Below are positions 31,443 to 37,872 of a stretch of 37,872 nucleotides of DNA, piece after piece. Position numbers and translations under genes: made by a program. The stretch is taken from positions 1 through 37,872 of the forward strand of contig JBGANY010000016.1 of the NCBI GenBank assembly GCA_044222005.1. The letters are read 5' to 3'. The notes under the pieces were generated by a model. The model was not told where the DNA came from and did no database searches. It was given only the letters and a program-made list of their open reading frames with translations. Position 1 is the stretch's first letter, and each line of letters begins with the position of its first letter. This DNA comes from Methylotenera_A sp044222005. Lineage in GTDB: Bacteria > Pseudomonadota > Gammaproteobacteria > Burkholderiales > Methylophilaceae.

Positions 31443-31514
31443 CTTTTTTCCTTTAGTTAGCGTCAATGCAAAAGCAGGGGATCCGCTGAAGCATTCATTT
31501 ACAATGAGCCAGTG

Positions 31515-31543
31515 ATTTTAGACTATTTAAGCGCCTTTAACAA
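31515..31543 (-). promoter_or_regulatory. Sigma-70 promoter of rpsO
   Basis: On the minus strand TTGTTA (31538-31543), 17 bases, TAAAAT (31515-31520). The transcript would have a leader of about 70 bases before rpsO, long enough for S15 autoregulation. The site lies within and just beyond the 3' end region of truB. Confidence 0.6.
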
Positions 31544-31549
31544 GGTTTT

Positions 31550-32458
31550 TTAACGATTAATTTTTTGAATCAATCGCTTAGGCGCGATTTTCCCATCACT
31601 CTGCAAAAAACCCAAGCCTAAAAATTGCTCATTTTCGTCATAAATCCGCAACTCGCCCTCCGGGACTTTACCCGCCTGCCATACTGCCTGACCCTGCATC
31701 AGAAAATACGCGGCATCTGCGCTTAAGACCACTTCAGGCAAGCCTGCAATGGCGGAATCGACAGGTAATAGCTGCGCATCGCGCGGTTCTATCGGCATCG
31801 CCTCCAGCTGTTCTATGGTCATAGCCTGCGATAATTGATAACCCGCTGTCACTGTGCGGCGCAGGCCGATTAAATGCGCGCCGCAACCGAGTGCCGTGCC
31901 AATGTCTTCTGCCAGCGTACGGATGTAAGTACCCTTGCTGCAGGTAACAGTGATTTGCGCAATATCCGCCAAGAATTCATTTACAACAATACTTTTTATA
32001 GTAATTAACCGTGCCTGGCGGGCAATATCCACGCCCTCTCTGGCGTACTCATACAAAGCCTTGCCTTCATGCTTTAAGGCGGAATACATGGGCGGCATCT
32101 GGCTGATTTCGCCTGTAAACTGCTGCGCCATAGTAGTAAATTGGTCTTGCGTGACATTGACTGGGCGGATTGATAAGACTTCGCCTTCAACATCACCCGT
32201 GGTAGTGGTTACGCCCAGTTTAATGGTCGCGACATAGGTTTTGTCGGCATCCGTGATGTATTGTGCAAACTTGGTGGCTTCGCCCAAACAGATAGGCAGC
32301 AAGCCGGTTGCGAGCGGATCCAGCGTACCCGTGTGGCCAGCCTTGGCGGCCTGGAACAGCCATTTTACTTTCTGTAAAGCTTGATTGGATGAGAAGCCAA
32401 GCGGCTTGTCGAGTAGAAAAACGCCATTGACGTTTCTTTTGATGCGTTTGAATTGCAC
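31550..32458 (-). CDS. truB: tRNA pseudouridine-55 synthase
   Basis: The 302-residue enzyme makes pseudouridine 55 in the T loop of tRNAs. It begins NGVFLLDKPLGFSSN (motif I), then has GHTGTLDPLATGLLP with catalytic Asp47, and later MPPMYSALKHEGKALYEYAREG and the SKGTYIRTLAEDIGTALGCGAHL motif. A small PUA-like C-terminal domain (about 250-302) ends the protein. Length is normal for the group. The start lies 15 bases after the rbfA stop, in the nusA operon. Confidence 0.97.
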   Translation of the reverse strand: MQFKRIKRNVNGVFLLDKPLGFSSNQALQKVKWLFQAAKAGHTGTLDPLATGLLPICLGEATKFAQYITDADKTYVATIKLGVTTTTGDVEGEVLSIRPVNVTQDQFTTMAQQFTGEISQMPPMYSALKHEGKALYEYAREGVDIARQARLITIKSIVVNEFLADIAQITVTCSKGTYIRTLAEDIGTALGCGAHLIGLRRTVTAGYQLSQAMTIEQLEAMPIEPRDAQLLPVDSAIAGLPEVVLSADAAYFLMQGQAVWQAGKVPEGELRIYDENEQFLGLGFLQSDGKIAPKRLIQKINR

Positions 32459-32473
32459 GCTTTATGTACGCTT

Positions 32474-32833
32474 TTAAGAATTTGATTTGTTGTCTGAAGC
32501 GCGCGCGGCTTCGATCAATTGCGCCATTTTCATACCGATATCGATAGATTCATCGTATACAAAATGCAATTGCGGCACGGTACGCAGCAGCATGCGCTTG
32601 GCCAGCTGCGTACGCAAAAAACCTGCTGATTTTTCCAGGCCTTTTTGCAGGATATCGCTGGCTTTGGCCGCACTGTAAAATATTTTGGCGTGCGCCATGT
32701 CGCCGGTAACTTCAACCGCCGTGATCGTCACCATGCCCACACGCGGGTCTTTCACCTCGAACTGCAGTAAATCCGCCAGCTCGCGCTGCATTTGCTCGGC
32801 GACTCTATTTGACCTCGAAAATTCTTTAGCCAT
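32474..32833 (-). CDS. rbfA: Ribosome-binding factor A
   Basis: The 119-residue protein has the RbfA KH-like fold sequence: SNRVAEQMQRELADLLQFEVKDPRVGMVTITAVEVTGDMAHAKIF (broken here by normal variation), then LRTQLAKRMLLRTVPQLHFVYDESI. It matures the 16S rRNA 5' end and acts in cold adaptation. The start overlaps the infB stop by one base (TAATG), so the two are coupled. Confidence 0.96.
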   Translation of the reverse strand: MAKEFSRSNRVAEQMQRELADLLQFEVKDPRVGMVTITAVEVTGDMAHAKIFYSAAKASDILQKGLEKSAGFLRTQLAKRMLLRTVPQLHFVYDESIDIGMKMAQLIEAARASDNKSNS

Positions 32834-35475
32834 TAGAGCGTTCTAGCAACCTCGACAACTTCATACACTTCTAAAATATCACCCACTTCAATATCGTTAA
32901 AGTTTTTGAGTGACAATCCGCATTCAAAGCTGTTTTTCACTTCTTTCACATCATCCTTAAAGCGTTTCAGCGAATCCAGTTCACCGGTATGAATAATCAC
33001 GTTGTTCCGCAACACGCGTACTTTGGAGTTGCGCTTGATCACGCCATCCTGCACATAGCAGCCGGCAATGGCACCCACTTTAGAAATACGGAATACTTCG
33101 CGCACTTCTACGGTACCAATCATGTTTTCTTTTTGTTCCGGCGCCAGCATGCCGCCAAGCGCCGCTTTCACTTCATCGACTGCTTCGTAGATAATGTTGT
33201 AGTAACGTACGTCCACGCCCAAATTATCAATCAGTTTGCGCGAGCCCGCATCGGCGCGTACGTTAAAGCCTATCAATACTGCATTTGAGGCACTGGCCAG
33301 GTTGACGTCAGATTCGCTAATCGCGCCTACGCCTGTGTGAATAATGTTCACTTTCACTTCCGAAGTTGAAAGTTTTTGCAAGCTGGTCGCCAAGGCTTCG
33401 TATGAACCTTGGACGTCAGATTTAATAATCAGATTGAGCGTTTGCACTTCACCTTCTGCCATCTGGTCGAACATGTTTTCAAGCTTGGCGGCTTGCTGTT
33501 TGGCCAGTTTAACGTCACGGAACTTGCCCGCGCGGAAGTTGGCGATTTCGCGTGCCTTGCGCTCATCATTCAATACAATCACTTCTTCGCCGGCACTCGG
33601 CACATCTGACAAACCCAAAATTTCGACTGGAATCGATGGTCCTGCTTCTTTAATATCGTTACCAGTCTCATCCAGCATGGCGCGTACGCGACCAAAGGTG
33701 GTACCTGCTAAAATCATGTCGCCACGCTTTAGCATGCCGGATTGCACCAGCACCGTTGTTACCGGGCCGCGACCTTTATCAAGCCTACCTTCAATGACCA
33801 AGCCTTTGGCGGGCGTATTTTTTGGCGCTTTCAGTTCCAGAATTTCCGCTTGCAGCAACACTGCTTCCAGCAGTTCATCGATACCCTTACCTGTCTTTGC
33901 GGACACTTCCCGGAACATGGTATCGCCGCCGAACTCTTCAGGCACCACTTCGTGATTGACCAGCTCCATTTTCACGCGCTCAGGCTGTGCTTCTGGCTTA
34001 TCGATTTTGTTAATCGCCACCACCAGTGGCACACCAGCTGCCTTGGCGTGATGAATCGCTTCAATGGTTTGCGGCATCACGCCGTCATCGGCTGAAACCA
34101 CCAGAATCACCACATCGGTTGCTTTCGCACCGCGCGCGCGCATGGCAGTAAAGGCCTCATGGCCTGGGGTATCCAGGAAAGTCACCATCCCACGCGGTGT
34201 TTCCACATGGTAGGCACCAATATGTTGCGTAATACCGCCTGCCTCGCCAGAAGCCACGCGGCTGCGGCGGATGTAATCCAATAATGAGGTTTTGCCATGG
34301 TCGACGTGACCCATCACCGTCACCACTGGCGGGCGTGGTTCCAATACCGCCTCGATGTGATCCGCTTCTTCCAGGAAAGTTTCAGGGTCATTCGCAGCAG
34401 CAGCCTGTGCTTTATGTCCCATCTCTTCTACCAGAATGATTGCGGTTTCTTGGTCGAGCACCTGGTTAATCGTTACCATCATGCCCATGCCCATAAGCAC
34501 CTTAATCACTTCTGCCGCTTTTACCGACATTTTGTGTGCCAGATCGGCCACCGTGATAGTTTCCGGCACCATTACCTCGTGCACAATAGGCTCGGTCGGT
34601 GCATTAAAAGCATGCTCTTGCCCGTCATCATCTTTATGGGACTTGTGCTTGCTTTTTGGTGAGCGCCAGCCTTGACCGGCACTAATGTCTCCGCGCGTTT
34701 TTAACCCGCGTTTTTTGCTTTCTTTATCGTTCCAATCCTTATTATTGCCTTTGCTCTTCTTCGCATCTTTCGCAGCAGGCTTCGCAGCACCTTCTTTAGC
34801 TACCGGCTTGTGCAGCGTGCCTTCTGACAGCTTTGCTGCCTTGGCCTTTGCCGCTTCAGCTTCTGCTAATTTTTTGGCTTCTTCATCGGCACGGCGTTGC
34901 GCCAGTTCTTGCTTTTTACGCACATCCTCTGCCTGCAAGGCTGCCAAGGTGGCATGGCGTTTTGCTTCCTGCTCCCGCAGCGCTATTTGCTCGGGCGTTA
35001 ATACTTGTTTTCTGATCGTTGTGGATTTTGTTTCCGTCTCTGCCACTGCCGCCTCAGCCGGGGCGGCCTCCTCAACAGCTACCGCTTCCGACACAGACTC
35101 CACCTCGACGACTTCCGGTTCCACCGGCAACACTTCTTCAACTGCCGGTTCTACTGGCAACGCCTCAGGCTCAGCTTCACTGCGTACCAGCACACGCTTT
35201 TTACGCACTTCCACTTGAATGGTGCGCGCCTTGCCCATGCTGTCGGTTTTTTTAATCTCGGTACTGGATTTTCGTGTCAGCGTGATCTTGTTCTTTGGCG
35301 CTTGCGCGGCGCCATGCTCTCTACGTAAATACTCCAGCAGTGCCGTTTTATCGGCTTCCTCTAGTTTGTCTTCAACAGCAGATTTGCTAACGCCAGCACT
35401 TTTAAGTTGGTCTAGCAGCAAAGCGGTTGGCAGCCCTAGCTCTGCGGCGAATTGTGCAACGGTTGTTTGTGCCAT
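32833..35475 (-). CDS. infB: Translation initiation factor IF-2
   Basis: The 880-residue GTPase brings initiator tRNA to the 30S subunit. The N-terminus is a small IF2_N domain (residues 1-50) followed by a long Ala/Glu/Val/Lys-rich linker (about 95-255) as is usual in proteobacteria, then a second IF2_N domain (about 305-355). The G domain starts near residue 385 with GHVDHGKTS, DTPGHEAF and NKIDKP. Domains II, III and IV follow (the VLVQSGMLKRGD start, IIHTGVGAISESD, and the fMet-tRNA-binding C-terminal barrel). It lies between nusA (75 bases upstream) and rbfA. Internal alternative starts, known in E. coli infB, were not resolved. Confidence 0.97.
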   Translation of the reverse strand: MAQTTVAQFAAELGLPTALLLDQLKSAGVSKSAVEDKLEEADKTALLEYLRREHGAAQAPKNKITLTRKSSTEIKKTDSMGKARTIQVEVRKKRVLVRSEAEPEALPVEPAVEEVLPVEPEVVEVESVSEAVAVEEAAPAEAAVAETETKSTTIRKQVLTPEQIALREQEAKRHATLAALQAEDVRKKQELAQRRADEEAKKLAEAEAAKAKAAKLSEGTLHKPVAKEGAAKPAAKDAKKSKGNNKDWNDKESKKRGLKTRGDISAGQGWRSPKSKHKSHKDDDGQEHAFNAPTEPIVHEVMVPETITVADLAHKMSVKAAEVIKVLMGMGMMVTINQVLDQETAIILVEEMGHKAQAAAANDPETFLEEADHIEAVLEPRPPVVTVMGHVDHGKTSLLDYIRRSRVASGEAGGITQHIGAYHVETPRGMVTFLDTPGHEAFTAMRARGAKATDVVILVVSADDGVMPQTIEAIHHAKAAGVPLVVAINKIDKPEAQPERVKMELVNHEVVPEEFGGDTMFREVSAKTGKGIDELLEAVLLQAEILELKAPKNTPAKGLVIEGRLDKGRGPVTTVLVQSGMLKRGDMILAGTTFGRVRAMLDETGNDIKEAGPSIPVEILGLSDVPSAGEEVIVLNDERKAREIANFRAGKFRDVKLAKQQAAKLENMFDQMAEGEVQTLNLIIKSDVQGSYEALATSLQKLSTSEVKVNIIHTGVGAISESDVNLASASNAVLIGFNVRADAGSRKLIDNLGVDVRYYNIIYEAVDEVKAALGGMLAPEQKENMIGTVEVREVFRISKVGAIAGCYVQDGVIKRNSKVRVLRNNVIIHTGELDSLKRFKDDVKEVKNSFECGLSLKNFNDIEVGDILEVYEVVEVARTL

Positions 35476-35550
35476 TTACTGTCCTTGTCTTTCCACTTTG
35501 AGTTTCTCTACTTCTACTATTTAAACCCTGACTGCTGTTTAACCTTGGCT

Positions 35551-37017
35551 TTATTTAAACCAGGGCGCACGTGCCGTCATAATCAGGGTTTTGGCACGTT
35601 CCGCATCCATGTTGGATAATTCTACCAATTCATCCACTGCCAGCTCGGCCAAATCTTCCATTGTGGCAATGCCCTTAGAAGCCAACAAATGCGCGGTCTT
35701 GTCATCCATGCCTTCCATTGCCAGCAGATCTTCTGCGGCTTCTTCCACCTTTTCTTCTTTGGCAATTGCCTCGGTTAGCAAGGCGGCGCGCGCACGTGCG
35801 CGAAGTTCGTTAATCGTATCTTCGTCGAACGCATCAATCTCTGCCATTTCCGCGAGCGGCACATAAGCAATTTCTTCCAAAGTGCTGAAGCCTTCCTGCA
35901 CCAGAATATCGGCCACTTCCTCATCAACGTCGAGCTTCTCCATGAACAGATGACTCACGCTGGCATATTCATCCTGATTCTTCTTGGCGGCTTCTTCCTC
36001 GGTCAGAATGTTTAATGTCCAGCCAGTCAACTCTGAAGCCAGGCGCACGTTCTGGCCACTACGACCAATCGCCAAAGCCAGTTGCTCCTCGTTCACCACT
36101 ACGTCCATGCTGTGTGCATCTTCATCCACCACAATGCTGGAAACCTCTGCGGGCGCCATTGCGTTAATCACAAACTGTGCAGGCTCCATGCTCCACAGCA
36201 CAATATCCACGCGCTCCCCAGCCAGTTCGCTGGTCACCGCCTGCACGCGTGAGCCGCGCATGCCTACGCAAGTGCCTACCGGGTCCAAACGCTGATCGTT
36301 GGTTTTGACTGCGATCTTCGAGCGCAAACCGGGGTCACGGGCGGCCGATTTAATTTCCAGCAAACCTTCTTCAATTTCCGGCACTTCCAGCTCAAACAGG
36401 CGTTTCAAAAACTCCGGCGCAATGCGCGATAAAATCAACTGCGGACCACGGCCACCACGCTCAACGCGCGACAGGTAAGCTCGGACACGGTCGCCCACAC
36501 GCAAATTCTCTTTAGGAATCATTGCTTCACGCGGCAGCAGGCATTCGATACGACCCACTTCAATAATCGCATTGCCTTTTTCCATACGCTTAATCACGCC
36601 GGTGACCAAATTCTCGCCACGCGCTAAAAAGTCTTCTAGAATTTGTTCGCGCTCAGCTTCGCGCACCTTTTGCAGAATCACTTGCTTAGCGGCCTGCGCA
36701 CCAATGCGGCCAAATTCAATATTTTCGAGCGGCTCTTCATAGTAATCGCCTATTTTGCGGCCCTTCGCACGCTCATCTTCTTCATCAAACTGGTAGGCAG
36801 AGTTTTCCAGTAAGTCATATTCCACATATTGCCAGCGTCTGAATGTCTCATAGTCACCAGTTTCACGATTGATCGACACGCGAATATCTGCGTTTTCTTC
36901 GTGATTCTTCTTGGTTGCAGAAGCCAATGCCAGCTCCAGCGCCGTAAAAATCACCTCTTTGCTCACGTTTTTTTCGTGGGCCAGGGCATCTACCAATAAT
37001 AAAATTTCACGACTCAT
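35551..37017 (-). CDS. nusA: Transcription termination/antitermination protein NusA
   Basis: The 488-residue protein has an N-terminal RNA polymerase-binding domain (1 to about 130), an S1 domain (about 138-205, GNAIIEVGRIECLLP), two KH domains (about 210-345, with VGMRGSRVQAV and AIGRSGQNVRLAS) and two acidic AR-type helix-hairpin-helix repeats at the C-terminus (about 365-425 and 440-485), the long gamma/beta-proteobacterial form. It acts in pausing, intrinsic termination and rrn antitermination. It is second in the rimP-nusA-infB operon, 49 bases after rimP. In E. coli the operon is under NusA feedback; a leader terminator seen upstream of rimP here would fit that. Confidence 0.97.
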   Translation of the reverse strand: MSREILLLVDALAHEKNVSKEVIFTALELALASATKKNHEENADIRVSINRETGDYETFRRWQYVEYDLLENSAYQFDEEDERAKGRKIGDYYEEPLENIEFGRIGAQAAKQVILQKVREAEREQILEDFLARGENLVTGVIKRMEKGNAIIEVGRIECLLPREAMIPKENLRVGDRVRAYLSRVERGGRGPQLILSRIAPEFLKRLFELEVPEIEEGLLEIKSAARDPGLRSKIAVKTNDQRLDPVGTCVGMRGSRVQAVTSELAGERVDIVLWSMEPAQFVINAMAPAEVSSIVVDEDAHSMDVVVNEEQLALAIGRSGQNVRLASELTGWTLNILTEEEAAKKNQDEYASVSHLFMEKLDVDEEVADILVQEGFSTLEEIAYVPLAEMAEIDAFDEDTINELRARARAALLTEAIAKEEKVEEAAEDLLAMEGMDDKTAHLLASKGIATMEDLAELAVDELVELSNMDAERAKTLIMTARAPWFK

Positions 37018-37066
37018 TGCAATCTCCGACTATCAATATATTCTAAATTATCGTCATTAGTTCAAA

Positions 37067-37552
37067 CTAAAATACCGGGCTCAAACGCGCCTTATCAATG
37101 TTGCTTAAAGCCATTTTATAGACATCACCTTCAAACTCCAGCAGAACATGGCCATCTTCCACGCCTTTTAAAACACCCAGGAAAGTCTTGCGCGGCAACG
37201 TAGTTTCTGCGGCGTTGGCACTTTCATCTTTTATGCCTACGCGCAACTTAATCTGTGCGCGCTCACCGGCGAACCTAACAAAATCATTTTCTTTTTTTAA
37301 TACTCTGTCCATGCCAGCCGAAGAAATCTCCAGCCGGTCGTAATCAATCTCATGCTCTACCGTCAGCACATTGCCTAGCTGGTTGCTCACCAGCACGCAG
37401 TCATCAATATTCACGCTGTCTCTGGTATCTTTTGGGTTGAGTTTATCGATAAACACGCGCAGCAACTTGCCTCGATTTGAAATCTCGAGATCTACCAACT
37501 CAAACCCAAGTTGAGCTACTGTTTTTTCAATTAAGCCATGCAAATCCTGCAT
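37067..37552 (-). CDS. rimP: Ribosome maturation factor RimP
   Basis: From the ATG at 37552 the protein has 161 residues; a TTG seven codons upstream would make it longer but is outside family consensus. It shows the N-terminal alpha/beta domain (GFELVDLEISNRGKLLRVFID), the conserved SSAGMDRVLKKENDFVRFAGERAQIKL region in which Leu replaces the usual Pro after Arg-Val/Leu, and an SH3-like C-terminal domain. RimP helps assemble the 30S subunit. It is the first gene of the nusA-infB operon. Confidence 0.93.
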   Translation of the reverse strand: MQDLHGLIEKTVAQLGFELVDLEISNRGKLLRVFIDKLNPKDTRDSVNIDDCVLVSNQLGNVLTVEHEIDYDRLEISSAGMDRVLKKENDFVRFAGERAQIKLRVGIKDESANAAETTLPRKTFLGVLKGVEDGHVLLEFEGDVYKMALSNIDKARLSPVF

Positions 37553-37601
37553 TAAAACCAGCCCCAAATACAATCTTTAACTCTGCATACCGAGCAGAAA
37601 C

Positions 37602-37623
37602 AAAAAATGGGCATAATGCCCAT
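37602..37623 (-). terminator. Leader hairpin with T run upstream of rimP (candidate attenuator)
   Basis: On the minus strand ATGGGCA-TTA-TGCCCAT followed directly by six T's, a compact intrinsic terminator. It lies between the probable promoter at 37638-37666 and rimP, so transcripts of this operon would meet it within the first about 30 bases. It could also be a second terminator for read-through from the rRNA operon. Confidence 0.7.
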
Positions 37624-37637
37624 CAATCTATTTTCTT

Positions 37638-37666
37638 ATTATACCAATAAATTCAAGCAATTGGAA
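37638..37666 (-). promoter_or_regulatory. Extended -10 promoter of the rimP-nusA-infB operon
   Basis: On the minus strand TTCCAA, 17 bases, TATAAT with TG one base before it (TG-G-TATAAT). The -10 is perfect and the -35 weak, as expected of an extended -10 promoter. The start would be near 37631. Confidence 0.6.
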
Positions 37667-37693
37667 TGCGTGTGGAAACCGCGGTGCAAATTA

Positions 37694-37726
37694 AAAAACC
37701 CCATCATTTTCATGATGAGGCTTTTT
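37694..37726 (-). terminator. Terminator of the rRNA operon after 5S rRNA
   Basis: On the minus strand CCTCATCAT-GAAA-ATGATGGGG followed by a T run. It lies about 14 bases beyond the 5S 3' end. Confidence 0.85.
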
Positions 37727-37739
37727 AATTAAATAAATA

Positions 37740-37855
37740 GCTTGGCGGTGACCTACTTTCGCATGCGAAGAGCATACTATCATTGGCGCTGGTTCGTTTC
37801 ACGGCCCTGTTCGAGATGGGAAGGGGTGGGTCCAAACCGCTATGGCCGCCAAGCA
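37740..37855 (-). rRNA. 5S ribosomal RNA
   Basis: The minus strand reads TGCTTGGCGGCCATAGCGG, then the conserved loop segments CCCATCTCGAAC and GAAACGAACCAGCGCC, and ends ACCGCCAAGC, which pairs with the 5' end. About 116 bases, normal for 5S. It is the last gene of an rRNA operon that continues beyond the right edge of the window. Exact ends are uncertain by a base or two. Confidence 0.95.
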
Positions 37856-37872
37856 TAACTGGTAATGTTGTG

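Noticed and set aside
33344..35524. Several Ser/Ala- or His-rich plus-strand ORFs opposite infB
   Set aside because: They mirror the repetitive Glu/Ala/Lys codons of the IF-2 linker and have no independent support.
1..37872. CRISPR array, phage genes or insertion sequence
   Set aside because: No regularly spaced direct repeats, transposase, integrase or phage structural genes were seen; the only mobile signature is the tRNA-His scars.

Overview
The window reads as a chromosomal segment of a betaproteobacterium, most likely of the Nitrosomonadales (Methylophilaceae or a relative). That placement is inferred from the general character of the proteins and the moderate G+C content; no diagnostic methylotrophy or nitrification gene is present. 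There is a single ambiguous base, an N at 28120, and it marks an assembly join.

Layout. 1-989: the end of a sulfur-relay operon (rhodanese, tusA, dsrE2), closed by a terminator shared with convergent valS. 1019-5283: valS and an unusual photolyase-like gene. 5485-6805: an nfeD/SPFH membrane pair. 6807-21359, all on the minus strand: a sigma-54-type response regulator, then an MSHA-like type IV pilus assembly locus (mshM, mshL, mshN, mshE, mshG, mshI-, mshJ- and mshK-like), two prepilin-like genes that share a module, and moeB. The mshE ATPase gene is interrupted by a deletion/frameshift near 13902.

21462-25859: two small gene modules, each bounded on its left by a degenerate copy of the tRNA-His 3' half, with the intact tRNA-His at 25860-25936. 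This is the footprint of successive integrations at tRNA-His. The cargo is a G+C-rich alanine dehydrogenase with a PEBP-family gene, and a large lipoprotein of unknown function. 25860-26149: tRNA-His, tRNA-Arg and tRNA-Pro. 26243-27103: folD. 27209-28119 and 28121-29031 are the same 911 bases (dksA plus the 3' end of pnp) on either side of the N, so this is best read as an unmerged contig overlap; the likely true order is folD, dksA, then convergent pnp.

28816-37552: the conserved transcription/translation operon rimP-nusA-infB-rbfA-truB-rpsO-pnp on the minus strand. Its probable promoter is followed immediately by a terminator hairpin, and upstream lies the 5S rRNA gene that ends an rRNA operon.

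How it works together. The pilus genes encode a nearly complete inner-membrane platform, secretin and motor; the motor N-terminus carries a c-di-GMP-binding type repeat, and two-component control by the adjacent regulator is plausible. The right half is housekeeping: one-carbon folate metabolism, the stringent-response factor DksA, transcription elongation, translation initiation, ribosome maturation and RNA decay.
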